A stretch of 64,000 bases of DNA. It comes from Gymnogyps californianus. Taxonomy: Eukaryota; Chordata; Aves; Accipitriformes; Cathartidae. The stretch is taken from NCBI RefSeq assembly GCF_018139145.2, contig NC_059476.1, positions 3,657,501-3,721,500 on the forward strand, read 5' to 3'. Positions 20,601 through 32,320 of this stretch are shown piece by piece. Position numbers and translations under genes: made by a program. The number at the start of each line of letters is the position of its first letter. The first letter of the stretch is position 1. Under the pieces are notes generated by a model. It worked only from the letters and a program-made list of their open reading frames with translations. It did not search any database and was not told where the DNA came from.

Positions 20601-23600
20601 TTATCTGTTACTTCCACTGAGGCTGTCAGCTGCCGCCGATGCTGTTGATCACGAAATTCTGTTCTAAAAAGGCTGAATTCATGTAAAGGCTTATTTGGTC
20701 CTCCACCAGCCTTGTTCAGACCTCGCGCATCCTAACCCTGACAGATTTACCGCTAACAGTCCCGATGTTTCTAACGTACATCACGTTGCCAGTGCAAATC
20801 ATCCAAGGAGTCCAGCTGGGCTTCGTTTTATTAGTATTCACGTGCATCCTTTTGGGCAGTACCGTTTGCGCTCCAGGGCTGCGGCGTTGCATGCGAACGG
20901 CGAGCAGCAAGCTGCGTTTGCCGGGCAGGCAGCAGGATACGGCCAGCGCGGGGTGGCCGAGCAGCCCCCACGTCCGTGTCCGGGGTGTTTGAACAGCCCA
21001 GCTTCTGCTGGGGATGCTGCCAAGCCTCCTGTCCGAGAACCTGACTTCGGGAGGCTGCGTGTTTGAGGGCTGATGGGGTGGGTTTTCTGTTGATTTGTGC
21101 TGTGAGAGTTGTTGTAAACCGAGAAGAAGTGACATTTCTAGGGTGTTTGCAGTTAGGTCTGAAATACTGTTATGTTTATATGGCCAGGCTCTGCTACACC
21201 AGCAGGCTCTCCTCAGCTCTGTATCTCACGCGGCATCCAGTCCTGCTTAGGATGCCAGGCCCTTCATGCTGTTCATATTGGAGGGATTTTTCTTTTAATC
21301 CCTTTTTCTGATGGCTTTTTTTCCTCTGCGAGTTCTTGAGTTCTACACCACATCATCTCAGATTTTGCTCTTCTGTTGCATGCACATTGTACTTGCATTT
21401 CAAGCAGCTTTTCAGATTATTCCTAGGACAAAAGCACGTCATCTCCAAAATTTTATAGTACTAAAGGCCTAAATCACACCTGCAGAGGCTCCTCTTAGGC
21501 CCTGCTGAGTCTCCAGGGCAAATCTACGACAAACTAAATTAAAAATCCACAGCTTGAGTAAGTCTGTTAGAGGGTTGCAGTTGATTCTTGATAGGACAGT
21601 GCAGTCCAAAAGGGCAATCCCTTTTGTTTCTGGCTAACACAGAGCAAAGTGCTTCAATTGTATTAAATTTTTTGTCTTTTTGATAAAAGGATCACACTAA
21701 CTGAGAAGAGATATTGTTTCTTAGGAGACCTTGCTCCAGGATGTTGACCCTTCTTTTATGTCGCGTAAGAGTTTGAGACTGCGTTGATATTGAGTGTGAT
21801 GTTGGCATCGGTGCTTCAGAAAGTGACTTGATGAACTACATCATCTAATCAGAAATGCTGACTCCTCTGTTAAATCACTTCATGTTGTTTCATTAATTTT
21901 TTATACCCCATATAAATGAGTTTGCTGCTTTCCATGACTTGGAGCTAGGATGAGAAATATTTGGTTAGATTGGGGGCGGGGGATTGTCCATTCACAAGGT
22001 CAACATGATGAAACCGTTGATTAGATGAACACATTCTTTCTTGTCCAAAATATATGATCTAATAAGGCAAGAAGTGAAATGTTTCATGGCCTGTTAACCA
22101 TGCTGGATAATACACAGCAAGGCATAAAAAGCTGGATGCAGAATTTGGCACAAAAGAATCTTTCACTAACTTATTTTGAGATATTTGTTAAGAGAAACTG
22201 TGTCAGTCCCTGTAAATTTAGTCCAATAGTGTATGTCGTATGCATTAAGTGAAAAACCTTCTTCTGACAATGGTGAAAGTTTGCTGTTTTCTTGCTTCTA
22301 TTTAATGTGTTCTAATTCTGAAAACAGCTGATCAAGCAAGAGAAATAAGCCTCATGTGTGACTGCTTACCTTTGAAAGAATATGTTAGAGTATAAACTAA
22401 ACCAAATCCAAGTGTTTACGGGATTTTGTTTTGATATAGTCATGTAAAAAAAAAAATTAAAAAAATAAAAAATCTGGACTTTGTCGTAATGCTACATTTA
22501 AGAAGGTGAGCATTTGGGCCTGACCATGCGTGGAGCTGAGCATCACCAGTATCTTTATTCAGCAGCACTGTCTGTATGCAGCAGTGGTAGTGTGCTGAAG
22601 ATCCTCTGTTGCTTCAACGATTAGAAGACGTGAGGAGGAGAACTATTCAGTCCAGGTTATTTAAGTCTATATTGCATTCCTTTTCTGCCATTGAGAGCAC
22701 TGCGGTGACGGAGCGATAGCTGAGAATAAAATGTCGCCTCCGCAGCTTATAAGGAAGGATACAGCATCTCACTTCTGATCCACGTTCCTTTTTGAATTGG
22801 CGGTCATAAAACTGTATCCAGGTTAAAAACTGCTCTTGCATTTTGATGCAGATTTTAAAGCATGAGGTAAGCGTTCCAAGTGAAATAGTATTTATTTCTT
22901 CATCTATTGCCTCTTAAGTGAGGAAAATGCACCCCACTGAAGAGACACTTGGGGTAAACACTTGTGGTTGAGGGGAACGTGCAGGGTCATTGCAGAAGAA
23001 ATCTTCACACTTTAGAAAGAAGGAGCTTATCTATTTATTTTGTGTCGTGTATGTTCCTTGTTTGTGGGTCTGATCCTCCGTTGGGATAAATTGTCTCACC
23101 TCCATGGATATGGCTCCTTTGTACAACCTGGTGCTGATGTTCTGTGCTATTCATTTAAAATCTGCTTGACAGGATCAGAGGATGTGTAGGCTAGATGAGC
23201 AAAGCTGTATTAGTGACCTGGGAAGATATCTTGCCCTGAGGAAACAATAAAAATAAATGTTCATTACTCCTGGAGCTCATCTCCTGAGGAAGCCTGTGAA
23301 AGTCAGGAGTTATGGACCGATCCAGTGCTTATGGTGACATTTGTTGTAAGGTCGCACACATAAACCCGAGCAGGATAGGTGGCTTCAAGAACATTAAGTA
23401 ACTCTAAGTTTTCTGTTCATTCATGTTTCAAAAAATAGGAAGACAGACATCAGCGACAGCTTATGTTAGTACAGGTGCAGTTCATTTTTCTTCTTCTGCT
23501 GTTGTGTAACGCGAGTAGCAGGTATTCCCCATACAAACAAAAACGCATGATGGATATGAACTCCCCAGCCCAGTAGCTCATTTGCTAGGCTTGGGAAAGA

Positions 23601-26521
23601 ACTACAAATCATTTCCCATGCACGTTGACCTAAATTAATACTGAAATTTGCTTCAGCTGGATTTGCTGTGTTTTCAGTGTGATTTCCCAGAGAACATCTG
23701 AATGAATGATTTGTGGGCATGTGACGGGCACAACTCAAACTCCCACTCAATAGCTTTTTTCACTGGTGATTGTATACGGGGAGGAACATCCTTCAATACA
23801 GCTATGCTGAGGATTCCTTGTACTCAGTGAGGGAGGCTGGTAAATCATTGGAGAAAAGGATTGTACTGTACTTTTTAAAAAGACTGAGAGGAAATTGTGT
23901 TTTGGGGAGTAATTTTGAACTTCCTTCAGTGGAAAGTAGCCTTTCTTGAGGGTTTGGAGGGGAGGAGCTGGGGAGGAACATTGGATCTGGATTTTCGTGT
24001 AATTATGTGGACTCATTGCTGAAAAGTGAATATATTCAGTACTTTTTTCTTTGACATTGGAGCTCTGTGGATTAGTTGCGTCTATGCTTGTAAAGCACAG
24101 GTTACTTTTTCTCTTCTTGAGTAAGTGTTTTTGTTAGGTGCTGCCTCGCTGATGCTGAAGGATGCGAGGCTGAGTTTATAATCAAAATGAGAATCTCTGG
24201 GACTGGGATCCTTTGGGGAAGGAGCAGTAGTTAAGGAAGAAGCAGATGTGCCCCAGTAGTGCCTATGCTGGGATGATGCTGGGGTGATGCTGAGTTAAGA
24301 TGGGACATCCTCCACTATGGCATCCTGGAAATACCTGTGGGAAAGGCATTGTGCAGCCCCCGATATTTTTCACCTGTTATTAGATCTGTCCTGCTTGTTT
24401 TCACGAGAAAGAATGACTGGGCCAATTTATATGGTGTGCATCAGGACTTGGAAAAGAAGCAAGCTTAAAACAGGATTTGCAGCAAGAGGACAGAAGTTCT
24501 CCTAAGCCGTTATGTCACTCACTCACTTTTCAAAGCTGCTTTGGGTTTGAACCTTGCATTTACAGCTTGCCCTCTTCTGTGAAATCCAAACACTGAGCTC
24601 TTCCACGGGGGGAACCTCTCAGTACATACCCATCACCCGGTGTGCCGATATGCCCTCTGGTTCAAGGCTTCGCTGCTTTATTTCTCTCGTATTTTGAAAT
24701 GTTCTCTTCTAGGAAAAAAAGACAATTCTGTCTTTGGACTGGCCCTGAATAGTAATTCTTCAGTCAAACATAACAACATCACAAATGAGGCTGGACAGCT
24801 GTTTCCCAAATATAGTATATGTATATATTCTATACACGTAATAAAGCTTGGTTTTCGCTATTTGAAAGGTTCTGCAGTCTCCCTGCCCCCTCCTGCAGTC
24901 AATGGCAAATGTTGTTCTCAAAACTCCACTTGTCACATTTTGTTCTCGAGAACAGGGAGGATATTGAGATATACTGGCTTCTTTCCTTGAGTGCATTTCA
25001 ATATGTATTTTGTATAATGAGAGCCCAAATCCTTCTCACATTACTTATGCTTTAATCACACTGTGCTCTCCCAAGATTGCTTTAATCGCATTTGCATCAG
25101 CAGGAGTAACTCTGTATGATGAGCAATATTTCATCTGCAAACAGAGGGGACCGATCTCGGGCGCATGATGAGGAAGGAACTGGCTGTCCTGGATTTGTTA
25201 CAGCGCAGCTCTCTAGCGAAGAATGGTGTAGCATCCTGATTTGAGAAACAGATATTCAAGAACTAGAATGAACAAAAGCTATTTTTACAGTTTTCTGGAG
25301 GACCTGTCAAGTGTGATAGTTCCCTTTTAATTTTCTAGTAAATGGCTTTTTGGCACGTGTTAACTCCCAAGAAGCACGATGCTGCCTAGTGCAGCAGACA
25401 TCATTTCGTACTTTAGCCATGACATTACCGTATATGAGAACTGAAAAGTTATATAGATATTACACCAATATATAAACCATGTGTGTTAGAAAGACAAGTT
25501 CAGTTTTGAAATATTTGACTTAGCTATGCTTTTCACTTTCAATCTGTGCCAAACATGTGCTTGAATGACTGATGGAGTCATATGGTTCCCTGAATAAAGC
25601 ACTTTATTGTGCGCAGACTTGGAGCCTTCCAACAGTTGTATTACAGAAGCTTGAAGATTAAGATGATCCAACTGCTTAGGGGGTATGTTCCACAATGAAC
25701 ATTTTATTTTCCTTTTTTCCCCCCTCTCTCTCTCTTTTTCGCCTTAAAATGTGTCATTAGTTTGTTCAGCTGGTCGCGCAGTGACACTGACTGCAGAGCC
25801 TTTGGTGGAGAAGAACAGCAAGTTACCTTCAAATTCAAGCTTTCGCTCCCATGTCCATATTAAAATGTTGAACACATGACTTTTTCCATGGAGTTTATGG
25901 GATTTCGTGGGGGAGGGCTGGGAGGGCTGTTTCCTGTCGCAGATTATTTCATCAGCAGAATTAGATTTAGGAAGGGAATAACTCATGCAAGAACAAGTGA
26001 TGACAGGAGATAGTTCTTAGAATTATAAAACCGAAATATTAAAAAGCATGTTTTTAATGCTGTTTAGTTAAAGGGGATCCGTGCGTCTCAAACTCCGATT
26101 TCTTCTCCGAGCAGTCAGTGCTCGTGAGGCTACTTAGTGTGAAAGATCAAGTGGACACGCTGCAAAGTCATACACAGATCAGTTCAAAGTTGACAGACCC
26201 GTCAAGCTGGAGAGAGGATCTTTTTTCATTAGAAGCAGAAACAACAGCAAATTAAATTCAGAAATGCTTGGAGTTGTCTTGCTGCTGCCTGTCCTCAGGC
26301 TCATCAAAGACCTTTGCTGACTTCTGATGTTTTAAAAATTTTGTACGTGAGTAGTAATTTTGCAATGTGAAGGAAAAGACAAGATTCAAGCTCAAGAAGA
26401 TCCATGGAATTAGTTGCTTTCCAAAAGTTACTTGTGCCTAAATGCCTGAGGTCTTGGGTTTGGGAATGGGGGGAGGAGTGAGAAAAGAAGTAAAACTTTG
26501 TGTTTAGTTAGGTGGCTTGCC

Positions 26522-26538
26522 TTTTTTTTTTTTTTTTT
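26522..26538. repeat. Poly(T) tract, 17 nt
   Basis: A T homopolymer in intron 1 with no recognisable retroelement body attached. Confidence 0.8.
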
Positions 26539-27026
26539 AATAATTATTTTCCAGGCAGGCCATGAAAGGACTAATTTTACTAGATTTTGTAGAGAGAATC
26601 AATGTACTGCTTAGATGTGCAAAGGTTAGTTGGAAAAATAATTTATGATTTTGAACTAATAAAAGCTTTACTGCAAGAGATAAGATTTTTATTTTATGCA
26701 CAGTCAAATCTTGCGCAGACTTTTGTGCTTACATACAGATGAGGGCAGAGTCTGGCATGTTATGTGCTGTCTTTTTTTTAAAGCTGTGTAAGTGCTGTTA
26801 GTGGGATAATGGGAAGCACCTTATCAGTGTGGTGGAGTTTCTGATTTTTGCCCTTTCTTTTGAGAGGGTGTCTGTGTGTTCAGCTGGTGGGTAGTGTAAA
26901 ATTTAAGACGGATGGACGGTTGACTTTAAAGCAAGCTATTGCTCATTTGAACCTATGCAAGTTACTGGGCTTGCTTTCTTCAACCATTATGCGCCAGAAA
27001 TCTTGTACTGGTTTATTCTGCAGCAT

Positions 27027-28112
27027 TGTGGTGGGTTGACCCTGGCTGGAGGCCAGGTGCCCACCAAAGCCACTCTATCGCTCCCCTCCTCAGCTGGACA
27101 GGGGAGAGAAAATAAAACAAAAGGCTCGTGGGTCGAGATAAGGACAGGGAGATCACTCAGCAATTACTGTCACAGGCAAAACAGACTCGACTTGGGGAAA
27201 AAATTAATTTAATTTATTACTAGTCAAATCAGAGCAGGATAATGAGAAATAAAACCAAATCTTAAAAACACCTTCCCCCCACCCCTCCCTTCTTCCCGGG
27301 CTTAACTTTACTCCCGATTTCTCTACCTCCTCCCTCCAGCAGCGCAGGGGGACGGGGAATGGGGGTTTGGGTCAGTTCATCACACGTTGTCTCTGCCGCT
27401 CCTTCCTCCTCAGGGGGAGGACTCCTCACACTCTGCCCCTGCTCCAGCGTGGGGTCCCTCCCACGGGAGACAGTCCTCCACGAACTTCTCCAATGTGAGT
27501 CCTTCCCCTCAGTTCACGAACTGCTCCAGACTGCTCCAGCATGGGTCCCCCGCGGGGTCACAAGCCCTGCCAGCAAACCTGCTCCAGCCTGGGCTCCTCT
27601 CTCCACGGGGCCACAGCTCCTGCCAGGAGCCTGCTCCAGCGCGGGCTTCCCACGGGGTCACAGCCTCCTTCGGGCATCCACCTGCTCGGCGTGGGGTCCT
27701 CCCCGGGCTGCAGGTGGATATCTGCTCCCCCGTGGACCTCCATGGGCAAGGGGGACAGCCTGCCTCACCATGGTCTTCCCCACGGGCTGCAGGGGAATAT
27801 CTGCTCCGGCACCTGGAGTACCTCCTCCCCTCCTTCTCCACTGACCTTGGTGTCTGCAGAGCTGTTCCTCTCACGTCTTCTCACTCCTCTCTCTGGCTGC
27901 AATTGCTGTTGTGCACTAACTTTTCCCCCTTTCTTAAACCTGTTATCCCAGAGGCGCTACCACTGTTGCTGATGGGCTCGGCCTTGGCCAGCGGTGGGTC
28001 TGTCTTGGAACCTGCTGGCATTGGCTTTATTGGACATAGGGGAAGCTTCTAGCAGCTTCTCACACCCTGTAGCCCCCCTGCTACCAAAACCTTGCCATGC
28101 AAACCCAATACA
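27027..28112. mobile_element. Solo LTR of an endogenous retrovirus, 5-bp target duplication
   Basis: A 1,086-bp element starts TGTGGTGGGTTGACCCTGGC and ends CATGCAAACCCAATACA, so it has the TG...CA ends of a retroviral LTR. It is flanked on both sides by AGCAT (27022-27026 and 28113-28117), a perfect 5-bp target-site duplication. No gag, pol or env sequence adjoins it, so it is the product of LTR-LTR recombination. Five-base duplications fit the ERVL-like class. The opening sequence is one I recognise as a common avian LTR, mostly in non-galliform birds. It carries GC-rich internal tandem units at about 27,430-27,830 and a possible AATAAA in GAGAAATAAAACC near 27,247. The long frames inside it are not genes. 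Confidence 0.88.
27430..27830. repeat. Degenerate tandem units inside the LTR
   Basis: The motif CTGCTCCAGC(G/A)(T/C)GGG followed by CCCACGGGG(T/C)CACAG or CACGGGCTGCAG recurs about six times at roughly 60-70 bp intervals. It is a minisatellite-like expansion within the LTR that explains its GC-rich, Ser/Pro-rich frames. Confidence 0.7.
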
Positions 28113-28351
28113 AGCATTTTCATATTTATTATCAGATATTATTATAATTTGCATTTTTGTTTTATTAACAAGTGACAATTTATTATTTTTCCTGTCTCAA
28201 ACCACCATTCTAGAAGGTGGTTTCAGCAAGATCTGTGCCTGGATAATGTTTAGCTTGGGTAATGTTTTGGCTTTTGCTGGAAGATGGAGTGAAATAGAGG
28301 ACTGGAAGCACACATCCTCACTCCTTGGCCAGATAGTTGGATAGTTGACAC

Positions 28352-28368
28352 TTTTTTTTTTTTTTTTT
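28352..28368. repeat. Poly(T) tract, 17 nt
   Basis: A T homopolymer about 240 bp beyond the solo LTR. It lies outside the LTR duplication and is not part of it. Confidence 0.8.
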
Positions 28369-28639
28369 GGCATGATATAATCTGAGTCCTAATGTTAACA
28401 ATTTCCATTTAAAGCAAGTTGATTTTTAATTTTTTTCCCTTGATGCACAAGAGCTGGACGTGATCCTCTTTGCTCAGAAGTTCTATATTGCAATCCTATC
28501 TAACTTTATGTATAGCCACTTTATACTGTTGCCATCTATAAATATATCAGCACTGGCAAGATAAATACCAAGAGGTATATAAAGCTAAAGGACAATCATG
28601 GGTCCTGTCATCTTTGGTTTTCTAGATTATGCAAAATAA

Positions 28640-29080
28640 TTCTTTTAGTTCCCTTCTTGTAATTCAGTCTTTCCACTTCCCTGCTCACCCTGGCAGCCTT
28701 TCCAATCCACCAGCTCCAGGCTGAATTAATCTTTCATGAATGCAAGTGAGGAGAAATGCCTGCAGTATTCCAGATGTGCTTCTATCGCTGACTCTCGGGA
28801 GTAACGTCAGTATCTGATATTCACTGGAAACACCTCTTTTGATGCAGCGTTCCGGGACTGTCTTTGCGTCATGTGACGTCAATGTTATACTGAATAGCAT
28901 GTATGGGTCTTTCTGGTGTCATTTGCCTTTGAAGACTACCGCTTAGAGCAGAAAACGTACTAGTCCCTAAGGGTACAACCCTTCGTTCTGTACTGCTTGG
29001 TTTCAACCTTTGCTCCAGCCTGCAAGTTACTGGATTCTTCTGTAACATTGCTGTCCTTCTCTGTGCAGACGTTGTCTCCT
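28640..29080 (-). mobile_element. Old CR1 LINE fragment, antisense
   Basis: The plus strand carries, in order, a CTGCAGTATTCCAGATGTG...CTGACTC...CACCTCTTTTGATGCAGC...GGGACTG block and a TAGTCCCTAAGGGTACAACCC...TGTACTGC block. This order matches the reverse complement of the avian CR1 3' region (TCCAG.TGTG...CTTTTGATGCAGCCCAGGA; then ACCCCTAGGTCC...TGCAGTACTGC). It is heavily diverged with no intact reverse transcriptase frame. Confidence 0.5.
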
Positions 29081-32000
29081 AACTTGGAGCACTGGATTTC
29101 AGGGGAACACTTCTGCACATTGAGTAAAGGTTGCTGATAGAAATACTAAGACTGATGCTAATACATTTTCTTACTGAACGTTGGTAGAAACCTTCCTTTA
29201 CCTGGTTGGTTAGCGATGTGCTTGGTGGGTAGTCTCTACTCCTTACCCAGTTTCACTCCCTTCTTAAATTTCCTAGTTTCCTAAGTTCACGCCCATCTTG
29301 AAGGGCAAATGCTTGGTCCTCCTCTCTCAGTGTGTAAGCTCGGTAATTTTGGATTAAAAAGTTCTATTTTGAGTCTGGAGTTGATAAAAAAAATCGTCCC
29401 AAATAAGACATGAAAGAAAAGCAACTGACGGGGGGGATAAAGCTCTTTGCATCTGATGGGCAGCTCTGCCGGCAGTGACAGCTCTGTTGGGATTCCTGCC
29501 CAGCTCACTGGAGCTGATGGCAGAGAGCAGACCCCAGGTATCCCGCGCTATAGGGGAAGCCGTCTGGCAGCAGAGCCTGTGGGGATGCCTCCGTACCCTG
29601 CCACAAAACTAATTACCGATGGTCCAGTGGGTGCTGGATGCAGCCATGTATATAGCCTTCCTCCATAGCCAGAAATGACCCATCCAAAGCATGGATCCCA
29701 CTGACTGTGAACTAAGCTGAGGAAGCTGAAAAAAACGAGGAGGGAAACGGATAAAGTATGCCCTTTCTGTCTTCCACAGCATTGCCAAAGCCCTGTGATA
29801 CAGAGCAGTGCCGTTAGCTGTTTTCAGTTTGCGGAAAGATTACTCTGTTCTATTATTCTTTTCTATCCTAAGATTATTCCAGTGCATTGGTGTCTTGTTG
29901 CAGAGGAAAAAGTAGATAGGTTGTGACTTACAATTCTGAGCCCATTTGTAATACGAAAGGTAACACAAGGATAATATAATTTAATTTAGCCTTTTTTTAG
30001 TCCCCTGCTTCTGTTATTTTCATAACTCGGCAGGAACTGCAGCGGGTGACAGGAAAGGTGTCTGGGCGCAGTGCGCCGGGGAGAGGGCTGCGGTCAGATC
30101 TGGCGATGGGCTGGAGATGGGCACCCTGCAGCATCGCTGGGGCTGGGGCCATCGGCCCTGGGCTGGGCTTTAGTGGGGTGCTGGGGCTGTAAGAGCCCTT
30201 GGGTGCCTCAGGACCCTGATGGAATCATGTTAATGTGTGTGGGACAAGACATGTGGATGGGACTTCCAGAACGTGCACATCCACAATGGGAAGGAAGCAC
30301 AGCATCATACGTTGGCTTTATTGTAAATCCGTATGTTAATAGATGGATGGTATTTGTAAACCACCCCAGGTCTGATTCTTCTCTCCTGTGCCGTGCCAGG
30401 GGAGTGGGGAGCAAAACCAGCACTTAGCAGGACAGCAGGGGTGTGCAGTTGTGGGGAAGTTTTCTTTTTTTCATTCCACTTCAGCCCATTTTATCGAGAC
30501 CCGCTCGGTATTGAGAGCATTCACCTTTTTGTTTGTCATAAGGACAAATAAATTGCACTGCCTGACTAAAAGCTTATTAATTTTAAGTAAATGCAAATCT
30601 GAAGTGTGTCTGGGCTTCTTCAGGAGGCAGCAGCGGTTAAACAAAGATGTCACGTTGCATGCTTGGAGTTTGTTTTGCACAGAGCTCGGAGGAACTGAAA
30701 TACAAAGCAAAAAGTTGAAAACTATTCTTAACAACTTTGCCAACCAGTCCTTCTATGATACTGTGCAAAGAAGAAAAGTTGTAGAAGTACATGGCAGATG
30801 AAAAATATTTAAGCCACACAAAAGTCACTGACAGATAACATCTACTCATCTCACTATTTGTACAAAGTATCTTTTATATTCCTGAAAAAAAAGAATAAAG
30901 GGCGCTACATCAGCTTGTGGGCTGCTTGTGGATCAAAAGCGTTACCTTCAGTGCAGGCTGAAAATAGAAAACAGATAGACACAACTGTGAAGTTTTTCAT
31001 GTGAAAAAGTGGGAGGCGAGCTTGCGTCAGGAAGAACTGGACAGAATTTCACTGAAATGGAAAATAAGTAGGTGAGTAAGTAGGTGCATGTGACACAAAA
31101 GATAGGAAACCTGGGTCTAATAAAAGTTCCTGGTAGTACAGATGGCCTGATTTTCTTCCCCTCTCATGACACGTTACCGAAATTTAAATTCTCTGATTTC
31201 AATTATTACACTATTTATATTGCTGTAATACCAAGAGTCCCTGTAGAGAAGAGGCCTCATTATTAATGTAATGCAAACAACTCTAATGGTTCCAGCTTCA
31301 AAGAAATCCTAATGAAAACGGGTAAAGGAGATGAAGAGCGGCAGAGAGGAAACACCAGCACGTCTGCACGCCTGAAGAACTGCAGCACTGGGAGCTCACG
31401 GGATGTGATCAAGGTGATGGAAACCCTTTGTTAGCGCAGATGTCCAGTCCCGTCCCGTCGCGCTCCTCTGCTGGTGCCCCTCGGATGCTCTTTGGGAGGG
31501 CTGGGCTTACGCTCGGAGATGGGTGGCCCGAAACCAACAGAAGAAAACTGGGAGTGTGTTTTGTTCAGCCATTGTGGAAGAGACTGGGTGAAGTAGCCCT
31601 CACTGGGATAAATTATTTGGTGTTTCCGAGGTTGTCTGAGGTGAGGGCCGTGCGTGCCAAAGGCTCTCCGAGGTTGCCAGCAGCCATCCCACCTTTGCAC
31701 CTACCCAGAAGCCCACACCACTGCTCAGACTCAGGGCTGCTCTGGGGCTGCACATCTGTTTGTCCCATTTTTTCAAAGTTTCCTGCACACTTCAACTTCA
31801 GTTTCGATGCCTACCTCTTTTTGGCCTGACTCTCTTCTTAGTTTTTTTGTGTTGTTTTTTTTTTCTCCTGACTTAGAGTCTTCCTCTACCCATGTCTCTT
31901 ATGTCTGTTGTTCGGTCAGGCTCAGTGGCCCTTTAGATGCCGTCATCTTTCCCGTCTCAAATGGATATGTGTGGGTCGCTCTTCGTTGGCTGCGATCCCT

Positions 32001-32260
32001 TATTTTCTGCAACGTGTTCTTTGAAGCTTTGCAATCAGCTGCAGAATCCTATTTAAAGGATTTACCTTTTTATCTTCCCCCTACTTTTATATTTAAAGAC
32101 TGATCTAGAGCTTACCTGTCAGTTATACAGGTTTCTGCATTTTGTAGTCTTTCAGAAATATACATAGTACGTGAATATAATGACCTTAAATCAGAAAAAC
32201 ATTGCTATTTGATTTACAAAAGAAACTGTAATGCGCATATATCACACTGAGGACAGCTGG

Positions 32261-32320
32261 GAGTTAAGCAAGTGCATAACGTTAAGCATGTGCCCAAGCG
32301 CTCTTCAGAATGAGGCCCCG
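32261..32320. repeat. Possible ancient amniote repeat arm
   Basis: GAGTTAAGCAAGTGCATAAC, GTTAAGCATGTGCCCAAGCG and CTCTTCAGAATGAGGCCCC resemble the TTAAGCACGTGCTTAA...TTAAGCATGTG...GAATCAGGGCC arm of an old palindromic amniote repeat. Low certainty, from memory. Confidence 0.35.

Noticed and set aside
27359..28052. Overlapping frames up to 221 codons in three plus frames
   Set aside because: They are inside the solo LTR and its GC-rich tandem units. LTRs of this type do not encode these proteins.
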